Shown: positions 9,488 through 20,170 of the stretch, piece by piece | Layout of the letters: the number at the start of each line of letters is the position of its first letter | How positions within the stretch are numbered: the first letter of the stretch is position 1 | Assembly: GCA_026770025.1 (NCBI GenBank) | Contig: JAMXDE010000006.1 | Coordinates: 3,106,001-3,170,000, forward strand | Origin: Craspedostauros australis | Taxonomy: Eukaryota > Bacillariophyta > Bacillariophyceae > Mastogloiales > Achnanthaceae | DNA length: 64,000 bases | Reading direction: 5' to 3' | Position numbers and translations under genes: made by a program | The notes under the pieces: model-generated | What the model was told of the DNA's origin: nothing | The model's input: only the letters and a program-made list of their open reading frames with translations | Database searches by the model: none

Positions 9488-12132
9488 AGCTTGACCTTTG
9501 ATTCGGGAACATGGAAAGCAGGCAGTCGCAATTTGCGAGGGCTTCCAGTTACATCAAGGACATACCATTCGACGGTTCCCAACGCATTCACTTGGATTTT
9601 CTTGAGGAATCCGTTGAGAAAGGTCGGTCTTGGTGGAGGACTTGGAGTAGAACAGAAATCGTTGAGGTCATTTGTCACAGAAATTGATGCTCCGCTGTCC
9701 CAAACGAGTTCGAATGGAGCATCGGGTGAAAGATAACTCTCAGCTTTAGCTGGAGATGCGAAAGCATTGCGATTGGAGAAGAAGGAGGCTAGACCTTGCA
9801 GAGTGAGTAGTGCGGGCATGTCATTGTCACATTGTTGCTTTTGACTTCGATCATACATCAAGTCAATTCCGCGAGTTGGGTACAGGCTCCAGAGATTTCG
9901 TGAGATGGATGAGGTGCGACCTTCTTGGCGGGGCAATTTTGCAGTCGTGGGTGTTTGGTTTTTACCATAAGTGGAATTTTTCGATTGATTCCAGTGACGA
10001 CGTTTTGATCTGTGATTGCGAGATTTGGTCCGAGCCTGGGGACGCCACACACGTTTTGTTCGTGGGGAGTTTCCTTTCGACACGTTCACGGGTTTGGGTC
10101 CATCTGGGTCGAGACTTTCCATTACGAGATCGTAGAGACTGCGTTTCACGGCTCCATTGAAGTGTGTTGGACGTTTGTGCACTTGCTTGTACCGTTCTTT
10201 GACTCGTGCCTTATTGTAGACTAAGTCAGCAGAGTTGATTGAATCGGGTCTTCGTGGAACGTTGGTGTGGAGGAGTAGTAGAGTTATGGCGATTAGCATC
10301 CAGGCATTTGCTGCCGCGATGTACCACCCGTACTCTACTCCGATAGTAATGACTTGGAGTGAGGCGAAGAGGAGAACCATTCCAACGATGCTACCAAAGT
10401 AGTTGAAGGAAGTGAAGAGGTTCCAGACGAGAGACCACCAGGTGTCTTCGTCTTGACTGGAGGCGGCTGTGAAGCATGTCCACGCAGCCATGTCAATGGA
10501 GAGGTTGTCCTGTTTGGGAGCTTGCTTGCCCTTTGCCTTCGCCTTGAACTTGAAGTTGTCCTGATGACTCTCGGTGTTGTGCGAGAGACGCCAGCGGCGG
10601 CACTTGGCGCACCACATGAACGTCTTGTCGTTGACAAGCTTGCGCTGTGGTTCACCGGGTTTGGGAGCTTTGGACGACCAACCCTGGCCGGCGTTGCGTT
10701 TGGCGTCGCGTTCCTTGGGCTTCTTGAAGTTGTTTCTCCTTCCGTCGTTCTTGGAGAAACCCTTGTGTTGCTCGAGAACGTTGGCGCTTGGATTCTGGGC
10801 GACGTTGTTGGCGTACGAGTACCTGGGCACGTTGCTGTCTCTGGTACGCCTGATGGCATGCCAGCGATTTCCGCGCACCTCGTTGTCGTATGATGACTGG
10901 GCCTTGTTGCAGATTGCCATCCATGTGAGATCTTTTGCGGCAAGCTGGGGGCGAGCGTACTCGTACGTGAAGACGGGGAGACGCATGAGGATTTCCTCAA
11001 GGTTATCCTTCATCACATAGAGAGGACGTCGGTACTGTTCACCAGACCGGATCTGTCCTCCAGCCTGCAGGAAGGCGTCGAGGATCGTTCGGAGGAGACG
11101 AAGGTCGAAGCGACCGGCGTCGTCGAGGCGCTTGCAAAGAGCACGAAGGTGGACTGCCATGAGACCAACGTTCTCGTTTGGAAAACGTCTGCAGTTAACT
11201 TCGCGAATCTTGGCTGCGAGGGCGTCTTGTTCATCCAAGGAGTTGGCCGAGTTGCTGTTCATGAACTCAACGAAGAGAGTGATGAAGTTATCGTGGAACT
11301 TCGGCTCGATTCGGTTCATGAGCTGGTCTTCGAGGACTGGATCAAGACTGTCACGGAAGAACGCTGAGGCTGTCTCGTTGTTCTGGACGTCGTAGTGATC
11401 CCACTTCAGATGGAACTCGTCGAAGTGCTTGGTGGCATCTTCAAGAGTGAAGGCGGCTGGTGAGTCCAAGACGCAAGTCATCCCTGACTCTGCGTTGGCG
11501 TCAGCGATGTACGCCATGGTGAGGAGTCCGGTTCTTGCCATGTGGTTTCGCACCAGGCGGATGAACTGCTGGATGTTCCCTCCTTTCTTGAACTTGTCGG
11601 TGAGTCCTTGCTCTCGCTTGGACTGGTTGGTGGAGTCAGCACCGTTATGGAGGATTCTCTGTTGTTGAGAGTTGGTCCACCTGGTGTGTGACTCGTCTTG
11701 GAGGCCCGTCCAATGCCCGTTCGGTGCGCCTGCGGTCCAGGGCACCCAGTTGCGTCCTTGCTTGAGGATACCTCCCATGATGGGAACGGTTGGTTTCCCA
11801 GAGAGGTCGTGGTCGTCGTCTTCGCTATCCTCTTCTGACTTTTTGCTCTTCTTGGGCATGGGTGTTCCCATGTCGAAGATGCTGTCGTTGAAGAAGGATT
11901 GGTCCGTCCGGGTTCTTGTGTCGCCAGCGGAACGGCTGCGCTCGAGTCCGGGACGGCTTGGGGTCGTGGTGGCTGTCGCCGCTGCTTGGGCAGTGGCTAT
12001 AGCCGCGTTTGCTGCTTCTGTAGCGGCTTCGGCCGTCAACGTCGCCTGTGTGAGGCGGGCGTTCTCGGCCATGATCGCTTCGAGCTGCGCTTGCAGCTCT
12101 TCCAGCGTGGCAGGGGTTGTCTCTTCCGCCAT
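9463..12132 (-). pseudogene. Truncated Copia-type Gag-protease ORF (second Copia family)
   Basis: An 889-aa open frame encodes Gag and the start of an aspartic protease, then runs into LTR A, whose bases supply the last codons and stop. The N-terminus has an Ala/Thr-rich coiled segment. Residues about 150-480 are Gag-like. A Cys/His zinc motif (WCAKC...HNTESH) follows. Residues around 560-640 contain two strongly hydrophobic stretches that look like membrane segments, unusual for Gag. The protease signature WDSGAS is at about 811-816, followed by the LPAFHVPESKVKL strand. Integrase, reverse transcriptase and RNase H are missing. Only 9488-12132 belongs to this element. It is unrelated in sequence to Copia elements 1 and 2 outside the protease motif. 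Confidence 0.85.
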
Positions 12133-12932
12133 GATGGATGACGGGGACTTCTCGAATGGTCTTCGGACTTCGAGGGGGATCGATCTGTTTGCCTTCTCTT
12201 GCTCTTGCTCGGCTTCACTTCGTTGGGAAGGTGTGCACTGAAGTTCGATGCAGGCTTGGAGAGGCTCGCACTCGGTTGGTGAGTGCGCTTATTGCTTGCT
12301 TTGGCAGAGGCTACTGAGGTCCGACCTTGGGTCGCTTACCTTCAGCTTGGGACTTTTGTCCTCTTGAGTGGCTCGGTTTTCGAGCGGTGGGGATCTGATT
12401 TCAGATCAGATGCATGCGATGAGGACGTGGTCCTTGGTGGAAGCTCGGTCTGCGAGCTGTGCCTTTTGGCTTCGTCTCAGAGAGACTCTTGCGATCGGTT
12501 GGCAGAGGAAGATGCTCGGTGGAGTTGATAAGAGAGTATTTGGCAACCACTCGCAGCTACCAGTTAGGATTCGGGCGTAGGCGTCGCGAATCGGTGGAGA
12601 ATGCCTCGTCAATCTGCTGGCTTCGGGATAGCCGTGTGATGCAGTTCAAGAGAGGCGTGCTGTTTGAATAGTTATAACTTGTAACGATGAGAAGTAGAGT
12701 GTTTTGTAGCTAATCCTTGCTGGTTATTATGAGTTAGCTTATTGGTGTTAGTAGGGTGAAGAAACGATGCCACACAACTTGGCGAGACCCTGCACTGATG
12801 CACTTGATTCAGTGCAACAGAGTAGACAGTCAATACAGTACCTTGCTCTCCGCACATGTAGTTACACTGCAGTGTAGGTCATGACAATCAGTGGTGACGG
12901 TCATGAAGCAGTGGCTGTGGCTGAAGCTGACA
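12133..12932. other. 5' leader or remnant upstream of the truncated Gag ORF
   Basis: This should contain the 5' untranslated leader, and perhaps part of the 5' LTR, of the truncated Copia element (read on the minus strand). I could not define LTR ends because no second copy is present in the window. A sequence resembling GTTAGCTTATTGGTGTTAG near 12731-12750 might be an LTR edge. No gene was seen. Confidence 0.4.
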
Positions 12933-13021
12933 CTCGGATTCCATTGCTTGAGTTGAAGCAAGTTGGATACGCATGCTGAGACCACGGTGGTAGTGTGGTG
13001 GTCATCAGCAATGAAGGAATC
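12933..13021. repeat. Second copy of the 89-bp window-start flank (filled site)
   Basis: Identical to 1-89. The last five bases (GAATC) directly precede the TG of LTR B. These would be the target-site duplication of Copia element 1, but the same five bases do not follow LTR C. Confidence 0.85.
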
Positions 13022-13813
13022 TGTCGAGATGTACATGTGAGTATATGTCGAGATGTACGAGTATATGTGCATCGTTCACCCGCTATTCTCTCATACACAC
13101 TTGGACGGTATAACTACATTCGTGTCGATAGTATACTGTGATTCGTCAGAATTACAGGGGAAACGGAACACACGAAAAGGGGCAAGATTTCTGGAGGAAA
13201 TTTGCAAATGACGATTTCTAAGAGAATTGGAAGATCGTCCGTCCATCCATCAATGGTACCAAGAGAATCTCGAGGTACTTCCCAACTAAACCTCAGATGA
13301 CGATATCATCTGACAGACCACTGCATCACCAATGGAACGTGACATCTGGAGAGCAGAAGGACGTCTACTGACGTCGACAGGATGTCATCATGTCACCACG
13401 TCGACATCTGTCTCCAAGTCAGAGCAGGAGGCAAAGATCCGATGACCGAAGGGCATCAGCATCATGGATACAGAAGGTGAACTTCAAATGGCGAGTACTC
13501 ACGGAGTAGGAGCCAGTACTGAATGAACGAAGTGTCGAATACGGAGTACGTATCGAACACGGAGTATCGTGTGCGACGAGCACGCGATATTGAGAGAGAG
13601 AGAATACAGAGAAGAGCGAGAGAGCATCTCGCGTACCGACTCATAGTCGGAGACCGAATCTACGAAACAGATTGAAGCACCGAGAGCATCGGGCGAGAGA
13701 ACGGCGTACACCGAGAGCATCGGAGTAGCCAAGTAATGAAATAGCAAACAGACGACTATCAACCAACACCATCTTCCACGATCGTAGGTTACCGTGAGCG
13801 GAACTTGCCAACA
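13022..13813 (+). repeat. Copia LTR B, 5' LTR of element 1 (792 bp)
   Basis: TG...CA termini. It contains the repeated TGTCGAGATGTAC motif at its start and a TGACGTC palindrome at 13369-13375 within the presumed U3, a candidate bZIP/CRE-type promoter element. An inverted pair around CGATA (CAGATGA/TCATCTG) is intact here but mutated in C, D and E. Confidence 0.92.
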
Positions 13814-13825
13814 CGTTTATAAACG
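13814..13825. promoter_or_regulatory. 12-bp palindrome at the primer-binding-site position, element 1
   Basis: CGTTTATAAACG directly abuts the 3' end of the 5' LTR, where a Copia primer-binding site is expected. It does not begin with TGG, so it is not complementary to a mature tRNA CCA end. A half-tRNA or self-priming mode is possible. The same 12-mer sits at the equivalent place in element 2 (40820-40831). Confidence 0.55.
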
Positions 13826-13895
13826 ATAGATCAGGGCGAGCCCGCGAATCGTATCGTGCGAGGAAGACGAACATCATTCAAGAGCAGCAGGCTGA

Positions 13896-16800
13896 ATGAG
13901 CGAGGAAGAGGAATTGAAAGACATCCCTCTGTCCAATCCGGCTATCAAGAGAGAAGAAGGTGCGAGTGAGACTCCACCACGAGAGGAGAAGGAAGCAGCC
14001 GCGGCTACTGTCCTATCAGGCGCAGACGCAAGCGCGATCGACGAGACCGAAGAAGAACGGTCTGCAAGACTACATCGTAAGGAGAAGAGGATTCTCAAGG
14101 CGATCAAGCAAGAGGAGACTGGTGTGACGAAGAGCATTCGCACAGCCAAACAGGGTGGGAAAAGTGAGACACCACCAGGAGGAGAATTTGTGACGAAAAC
14201 AATCTCCGCGCAACAACAGGCGAAAATCGAAGAATCGACAACACAGAAACAGACGGAAATCAAGGGCGCGAGCGCACCAACGACGAAACAACGAATCAAC
14301 ATGGCGACATCAGCCAACGTGAACAAGCGACGCATCAAGGCGCCGATGTTCAGCGGTGAACAGGAAGACTACAGCGCATGGGAGTCCCAAGCGAAGGCAT
14401 ACGCTCGTGCACAGAAGACGAGAGACGTGATGTTGGGCAAGACCAAGGTGCCAACAGTGAGCGAGATCGCGGCAGCCGCCGATGAAGACAAGGAAGCGAT
14501 GGAGGAGATCTACGAGCTGGGATGCGATTGCTTCAGCGATCTGATCCTCATGATGGATGCAGAAAAAGGAAAGGGCAAGCAAGCCATCCAGTACATCAAC
14601 CAATGCATCTCCGTCGACTACCCCGAAGGAGACGCACACGGAGCGTGGAACGTTCTCGCGGAGAAGTTCCGACCATCCGACGCAGTAACGAAGATCAAAC
14701 TCAAGCGCCAATTCAACAACGAAAAGATGAAGAGAGACACGGACCCCGACATCTACATCACGCAACTCGAGAGTCTACGATCGCGTCTCCACGATGTCAA
14801 GTACGAGATTACAGACGAGGAAATGATCATGCAGATCCTCAGCACGGTGAGCGTGGAATACAAAACCCACGTCGTGAACTTCCAACACCAACTCACGTTC
14901 AATCCGGAACTGGTTACCATCAACGCGATCAGAGGAGTACTCCGTACTGCATACGCCACCCACAGAGGAGGCAAGGCATACGTCGACGACTTCCAAGACA
15001 GCAACACGAAGAGCAACGACACCGGCTTCACAAGCACCGGTAACTTCAAGGGTACTTGTCACAACTGTGGCGTGTATGGCCATAGATCCGCCGATTGTCC
15101 AGAACGCAAGAAATCGAACAACAAGAAAAACAACAACAACAACAACAAAATGAACGGAAAGCGCAACAAGGGAAGCGGCTTCAAGGGCAAGTGCAACTAC
15201 TGCGGCATCTTCGGACATCGCGAGGCGGAGTGCCGAAAGAAGAAGTTCAACGAGAAGAAGAAGGCCGACGAACAGGCCAACACAGCAACACAAGGACACG
15301 ATAAGAGCGGACACGAGATGGTACTCTCCGCGAAGGACATGCCGCTCTGCATGTTGGTGTCCGACGACTACATCGAAGACTCCTTCTTCGATAACTTCGA
15401 GTGCGTCGGAAGTGACGACGAAGTACAGGACGATGAGATCGTCCCGGAGTGGCTCAGCGAGGAGCCAATCATCCACGAGGTGGATCCAAGACGCGAAGTG
15501 AGCTACGAATGCTGCTTCAACGCGCACGACCTGATCGGTTCATACGGCGACGAAGCTGAGATGGACGACGAGGCCAACAATAGCGACATCGAAGAGGCCA
15601 TGAGCGATGACGACGACGACGCCGACGACGCCGACGAGGACGGCGCAAGTGAAGACGACGAGGTGAACCGCGACGAAATGCCTCCTCCCCAGGCAGGGAG
15701 ATACGAGAGAACGGGAACCTTCACCAACAGAGGACAAGATGAAACAAACCGCGGCGCAGCGCCGCCTCCTCCAGCGGCGGGGAACAACAGATCGGGCATC
15801 TTCGACGAAGATGACAGCGACGAAACCGAAGATCATCCAGACGACAGCTTCAATCCAAACGAGCGTGTCGTCTATCCAGCGAATATCGACTTCCCAGATA
15901 TTGAGGATCCCAACAGTGTCGACTACCTCCTCCGTCACAGCATCACCCCAAACGCAACAGCAACAGCATTGATAATCCAAAAGCAGCTCATCTTTGACGC
16001 AGTAATGGAAGCGGGGATGCGACTGTTCTCAGGGACCGCACGAGGAGTGCTCAGACCGATATGGGTGAACATGATGGGATCCATCCTATCCGAGAACTTC
16101 GAATCAATCGAAGAGATTCTCGCCAATTCGGTCGTCATCAACCGCATACTGGAAGCGGACAACACGGAGACGATCCCAGAGACGGATCTGCACTACATCC
16201 TTGGAGGATGTATGCGTGTACTCTTGCGAGAGCGATCACGCGTCCACCCATACGATCCAGCCACAGGATCACACCGAAGCAACACCATTCCATTGGACTA
16301 CACGCAACTATCCGATGAGACCGACGACGAGCATCACGAGAATCCATGGAACGAATATGGAGTCCACATCGACGAAGAAGACGAAGATAACTTCATGACC
16401 GATACAGCTGCAGCAGCTGTGGAGCAGCTCCACGAGCTAAGCACTCGATACAAGGACAAGGTCAACAAGGACACCTGGCTCGCCGACAGTGGAGCTTCGT
16501 GTCACATCGTCAATTCAGACGCCGCTCTCTTCAACGTGCGGCACATCAAGTCATTCGTCCAAGTGGGAGACAGCACGAAGCTGGACTCTCCCAAAATGGG
16601 ATCCATTCGCTTGAAGGTCAAGCAACGAGACAACACTGGCCACATCATCCGGCTCGATGACGTGAAGTACACACCGAAAATGGCGGTGAACCTTTTCTCC
16701 ACGAACAAGGCTCTGTACAACGGTTACCAGCTTGGCAGCAACGGCATTCTGATGGACATCATCAACGGATCCGGAACGAAGATCATATTCGACCGAGTCT

Positions 16801-19800
16801 TTCCCACAGCCAACGGATTCATCACGGGAGTGCAGATGCATCCCATCATGCCAACGAACGACGACAAGGCTTGCACAGCCATCGTCAAGAACTCATCAAA
16901 GGAAATCAGCGCGGTGAACTTGCATCGAATGCTCGGCCACGCGCCACTCGAAGCCATGAAGCGGACAGCCGCCCAATACGGATGGAAGATTATCGGCGAG
17001 ATGCCGGTATGTCGCGACTGCGCGGTCGCGAACGCAAGAGTGAAGAACATCCCGAAGGCAACCATTCCTAGAGCGACTCGCCGCGGCGAACGGCTCTTCA
17101 TTGACATTAGTTACACTAAACACATAAGCTTCGGAGATAAACGCTACTGGACCCTGATCGTGGACGACTGCACGGATCACTGCTGGAGTTTCTTTCTCAA
17201 GAACAAAAGTGATCAACCAGGATACATCAAACGATTCGTCCAAACGATCAAGTCACAGACAGGTGACCAACAGATCATCTTCCGAGGTGACAACAGCGGA
17301 GAGAACAAATCCACGCAGGATATTCTCATCGATGCAGGACTCAACGTGAAATTCGAATTCACGGCATCGAACACGCCGCAACAGAACGGTAGAGTAGAAC
17401 GCAAGTTCGCGTACCTCTACACCAAGATCCGCTCCATGCTCAACGGAGCACAGCTCGACGAAGAGCATAGACATGGCCTGTGGGCAGCAGCTGCTAGCAC
17501 TGCCACCGCCATCGCCAACATCACCGTAGCGAAGAATCAAAAGGAGTCACCACATCGACAATTCTTCGGCAACGATCCACCATATGCGGATGTACTCCGC
17601 ACTTTCGGAGAGGTGGGTGTTGTGAAGACTACCTACGGCGGGATTACCGCCAAACTCAAGAATAGAGGAGAAGAGATGGTGTTCATCGGATATGCACACC
17701 AACATGCGTCAGGGGTCTACAACATGTACAGACCATCGACCAAGTCACTCGTCTGCTCACGCGACATCAAGTGGCTCAACCAATCATACGGAAAGTTCCG
17801 TGGCTGGGCACCAGCACCGAACATATCCAACGAAAGAGGAACAACGGACGCAGACGGCTTCACAACCATCGGACGGAAGGGAGCAACGCCAAGGACGGCA
17901 ACGCGTCAAGCATCGAAAGCAAAGAGAGTATCTTTCGCTAACAGTAACATGTACCACATCCTATCGGACAGCGACGATGAGGATAATGAGAACGATGGAA
18001 CAGTAACCCAACTAACCCATAACGACGAGGAAGATCGGAGCGAATCCAATCATGAGGATGACGAGATCACACCATCCAGCGACGAAGCCGACGATGACAC
18101 AGGCATTACTCCTCCGAACACACCAGCGAGGTCTACACATGACACACCATCCAGATCTCCACCGAGCAAGCCAAACAAGCGTGACATAGCTAGAAAGGAG
18201 AGGATCCGACGTCACGAAGCACGAGGCAGGAAGGGAGAAACTAATCCCAAGTCAACTACAGGAAAGAATATTCCTAGAGCTCTGCGTGAGCTCGCAGACT
18301 TCAACGAACGAGGTCGAAAGGAAGAAGGATATGAAAGCGATCCATCATCCAATGAAGACAGTGATGAACTCAGCGACGAGGAGATCGACGACTCCAACAA
18401 CAAAACTACAGATGACGAAGAAATTGCAGATGAAGGAGAGATTGAGATCACTCATTATAGCACAACAGGATTGTACGGAATGAATGCAATCATTACCGAA
18501 TCACCAGCGATCGACATCGGATTGTCGATGCAGGACGAGAACAAAGAACCAGAGAAGCACATCGAACCTACAACATTCGATGGAGCCTTCAATCATCCAG
18601 ACCCTATCCATCGAAAGGGATATCGAGCAGCCATCAAGAAGGAGTTCGACTCCATGGACACACGCAAGGTGTACAGCAAGATCAAACGAGACGCCATCCC
18701 ACGCGGCCGCAGATGCTGCAAATGCAAATGGGTCTTCAAGCTGAAGCGTGACGGCACACATCGAGCGCGGCTCGTTGCATGTGGCTATTCACAAGTCGCA
18801 GGAGTGGACTTCCAAGAGCATTACTCACCCGTCATTCATGACGTGACCTATCGGGTCATGATGGTAATCATGCTGATCAAGAAGATGGACTGCGCACTCG
18901 TCGATGTCGTAACGGCATTCCTACACGGAGACCTCGACGAGGAGATCTACATGAACTGTCCCAACGGGATGGATCATCAACCAGACGAAGCCCTGACCCT
19001 ACACAAGCCAATCTATGGACTTGTGCAGAGCGCCAGGCAATGGTTCAAGATGTTGGTATCGACCCTCAAGAATATCAACTTCGAACAGAGCGCAGCAGAC
19101 CCGTGCCTGTTCTACAGGAAGACAAACGAAGGAAGCATGATCGTGGCCATTTACGTGGACGATTGCTTCTGCTGCGGAGACTCCAAGGCACTGGAGACAT
19201 TCCTGAAGGACACCCAAGGCAGCAAGTTCAAGGTGACAATCGAGCGCGGACTCGGAGACTACCTCAGCTGCAATATCGAACTGAACCATGACAAGACCAG
19301 AGCGACATTGCGTCAACCACACCTCATCCGACATCTCATCGAAGAATTCGGAACCAAGGTTGAGAAGATGCAGCGCTATGGGACACCGGGAACCCCGGGT
19401 CAAATCATCGTACGACCCTCCGAAGATAACGGACTGCAGAAGGTCGGACCGGAAGAACATGCCGAATACCGCCGAGGCGTCGGTATGCTACTCTTCCTCA
19501 TCAAGCACTCGCGACCAGATATCGCGAACCCTGTGAGGGAACTCTCCAAGGTATTGATCGGGCCCACCAAGGCCGCAATGAAGGAGATGTATCGGATCAT
19601 CAAGTATGTGATCGATACAAAGGACTATGGATTGAAGATCCATCCAGCACGTCCAGACGACGACGGCCGGGACATGGAGCTCTTTTGCGATAGCGAATAT
19701 GCAGGAGACAAGAACACGAGAATCAGCGTAGGGGGATTCATCCTATACCTGTGCAAGGTGCCAATCCTTTGGCGATCCAAGGCACAGAAGGCCGTCACAC

Positions 19801-20150
19801 TTAGCTCATCCGAAGCAGAATACGTTGCCCTTTCCGAAGCGGCAAAGGAAATCTTCTTCGTCGTACAGCTACTCGAAAGTGTGGGCGTCCCAGTGAAGAC
19901 GCCAATCAAGGTCCGTGTGGACAACATCGGAGCGATCTTCATCGCCAAGAACCCATCAACATCCCAACGATCGCGGCACATCGACGTGCGCCATCACTAC
20001 GTGAGGAACATGGTAATCAACAAAACCATCGAAATCATTTTCGTCAAATCCGAGCAGAACACAAGCGACGGATTCACCAAGAACATCAAGGCCGACTTGC
20101 AACGCGAACACGAGAAGTCGTACCTTGACACATCGAGAACATTCGAATGA
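13896..20150 (+). CDS. Copia Gag-Pol polyprotein, element 1 (2084 aa)
   Basis: It encodes all replication proteins of the retrotransposon. Gag occupies about residues 1-380. Two CCHC zinc knuckles lie near 388 and 431 (CHNCGVYGHRSADC, CNYCGIFGHREAEC). A long acidic Asp/Glu-rich linker follows (about 480-830). The aspartic protease motif WLADSGAS is near 861-868. The GAG-pre-integrase HHCC region is around 1005-1050, and the integrase core has DDCTD and NTPQQNGRVER. A second acidic linker comes before reverse transcriptase with YVDD near 1753 and RNase H with CDSEYAG near 1931 and SSSEAEYVAL. It is longer than typical Copia polyproteins (about 1300-1500 aa) because of the acidic linkers. No stop or frameshift is visible. 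The first about 365 residues differ at many sites from element 2; the rest appears identical. Confidence 0.95.
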   Translation: MSEEEELKDIPLSNPAIKREEGASETPPREEKEAAAATVLSGADASAIDETEEERSARLHRKEKRILKAIKQEETGVTKSIRTAKQGGKSETPPGGEFVTKTISAQQQAKIEESTTQKQTEIKGASAPTTKQRINMATSANVNKRRIKAPMFSGEQEDYSAWESQAKAYARAQKTRDVMLGKTKVPTVSEIAAAADEDKEAMEEIYELGCDCFSDLILMMDAEKGKGKQAIQYINQCISVDYPEGDAHGAWNVLAEKFRPSDAVTKIKLKRQFNNEKMKRDTDPDIYITQLESLRSRLHDVKYEITDEEMIMQILSTVSVEYKTHVVNFQHQLTFNPELVTINAIRGVLRTAYATHRGGKAYVDDFQDSNTKSNDTGFTSTGNFKGTCHNCGVYGHRSADCPERKKSNNKKNNNNNNKMNGKRNKGSGFKGKCNYCGIFGHREAECRKKKFNEKKKADEQANTATQGHDKSGHEMVLSAKDMPLCMLVSDDYIEDSFFDNFECVGSDDEVQDDEIVPEWLSEEPIIHEVDPRREVSYECCFNAHDLIGSYGDEAEMDDEANNSDIEEAMSDDDDDADDADEDGASEDDEVNRDEMPPPQAGRYERTGTFTNRGQDETNRGAAPPPPAAGNNRSGIFDEDDSDETEDHPDDSFNPNERVVYPANIDFPDIEDPNSVDYLLRHSITPNATATALIIQKQLIFDAVMEAGMRLFSGTARGVLRPIWVNMMGSILSENFESIEEILANSVVINRILEADNTETIPETDLHYILGGCMRVLLRERSRVHPYDPATGSHRSNTIPLDYTQLSDETDDEHHENPWNEYGVHIDEEDEDNFMTDTAAAAVEQLHELSTRYKDKVNKDTWLADSGASCHIVNSDAALFNVRHIKSFVQVGDSTKLDSPKMGSIRLKVKQRDNTGHIIRLDDVKYTPKMAVNLFSTNKALYNGYQLGSNGILMDIINGSGTKIIFDRVFPTANGFITGVQMHPIMPTNDDKACTAIVKNSSKEISAVNLHRMLGHAPLEAMKRTAAQYGWKIIGEMPVCRDCAVANARVKNIPKATIPRATRRGERLFIDISYTKHISFGDKRYWTLIVDDCTDHCWSFFLKNKSDQPGYIKRFVQTIKSQTGDQQIIFRGDNSGENKSTQDILIDAGLNVKFEFTASNTPQQNGRVERKFAYLYTKIRSMLNGAQLDEEHRHGLWAAAASTATAIANITVAKNQKESPHRQFFGNDPPYADVLRTFGEVGVVKTTYGGITAKLKNRGEEMVFIGYAHQHASGVYNMYRPSTKSLVCSRDIKWLNQSYGKFRGWAPAPNISNERGTTDADGFTTIGRKGATPRTATRQASKAKRVSFANSNMYHILSDSDDEDNENDGTVTQLTHNDEEDRSESNHEDDEITPSSDEADDDTGITPPNTPARSTHDTPSRSPPSKPNKRDIARKERIRRHEARGRKGETNPKSTTGKNIPRALRELADFNERGRKEEGYESDPSSNEDSDELSDEEIDDSNNKTTDDEEIADEGEIEITHYSTTGLYGMNAIITESPAIDIGLSMQDENKEPEKHIEPTTFDGAFNHPDPIHRKGYRAAIKKEFDSMDTRKVYSKIKRDAIPRGRRCCKCKWVFKLKRDGTHRARLVACGYSQVAGVDFQEHYSPVIHDVTYRVMMVIMLIKKMDCALVDVVTAFLHGDLDEEIYMNCPNGMDHQPDEALTLHKPIYGLVQSARQWFKMLVSTLKNINFEQSAADPCLFYRKTNEGSMIVAIYVDDCFCCGDSKALETFLKDTQGSKFKVTIERGLGDYLSCNIELNHDKTRATLRQPHLIRHLIEEFGTKVEKMQRYGTPGTPGQIIVRPSEDNGLQKVGPEEHAEYRRGVGMLLFLIKHSRPDIANPVRELSKVLIGPTKAAMKEMYRIIKYVIDTKDYGLKIHPARPDDDGRDMELFCDSEYAGDKNTRISVGGFILYLCKVPILWRSKAQKAVTLSSSEAEYVALSEAAKEIFFVVQLLESVGVPVKTPIKVRVDNIGAIFIAKNPSTSQRSRHIDVRHHYVRNMVINKTIEIIFVKSEQNTSDGFTKNIKADLQREHEKSYLDTSRTFE

Positions 20151-20162
20151 CCGAATGCACAC

Positions 20163-20170
20163 AGGAAGGG
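20163..20170 (+). promoter_or_regulatory. Polypurine tract, element 1
   Basis: AGGAAGGG immediately precedes the 3' LTR. This is the expected plus-strand DNA primer site, just after the stop codon of the polyprotein. Element 2 has the same tract. Confidence 0.8.

Noticed and set aside
14775..15527. 250-codon minus-strand open frame inside Copia element 1 (and its twin at 39118-39870)
   Set aside because: It is the antisense shadow of the zinc-knuckle and acidic-linker coding region. Val/Leu-rich composition follows from antisense of Asp/Asn/Lys codons.
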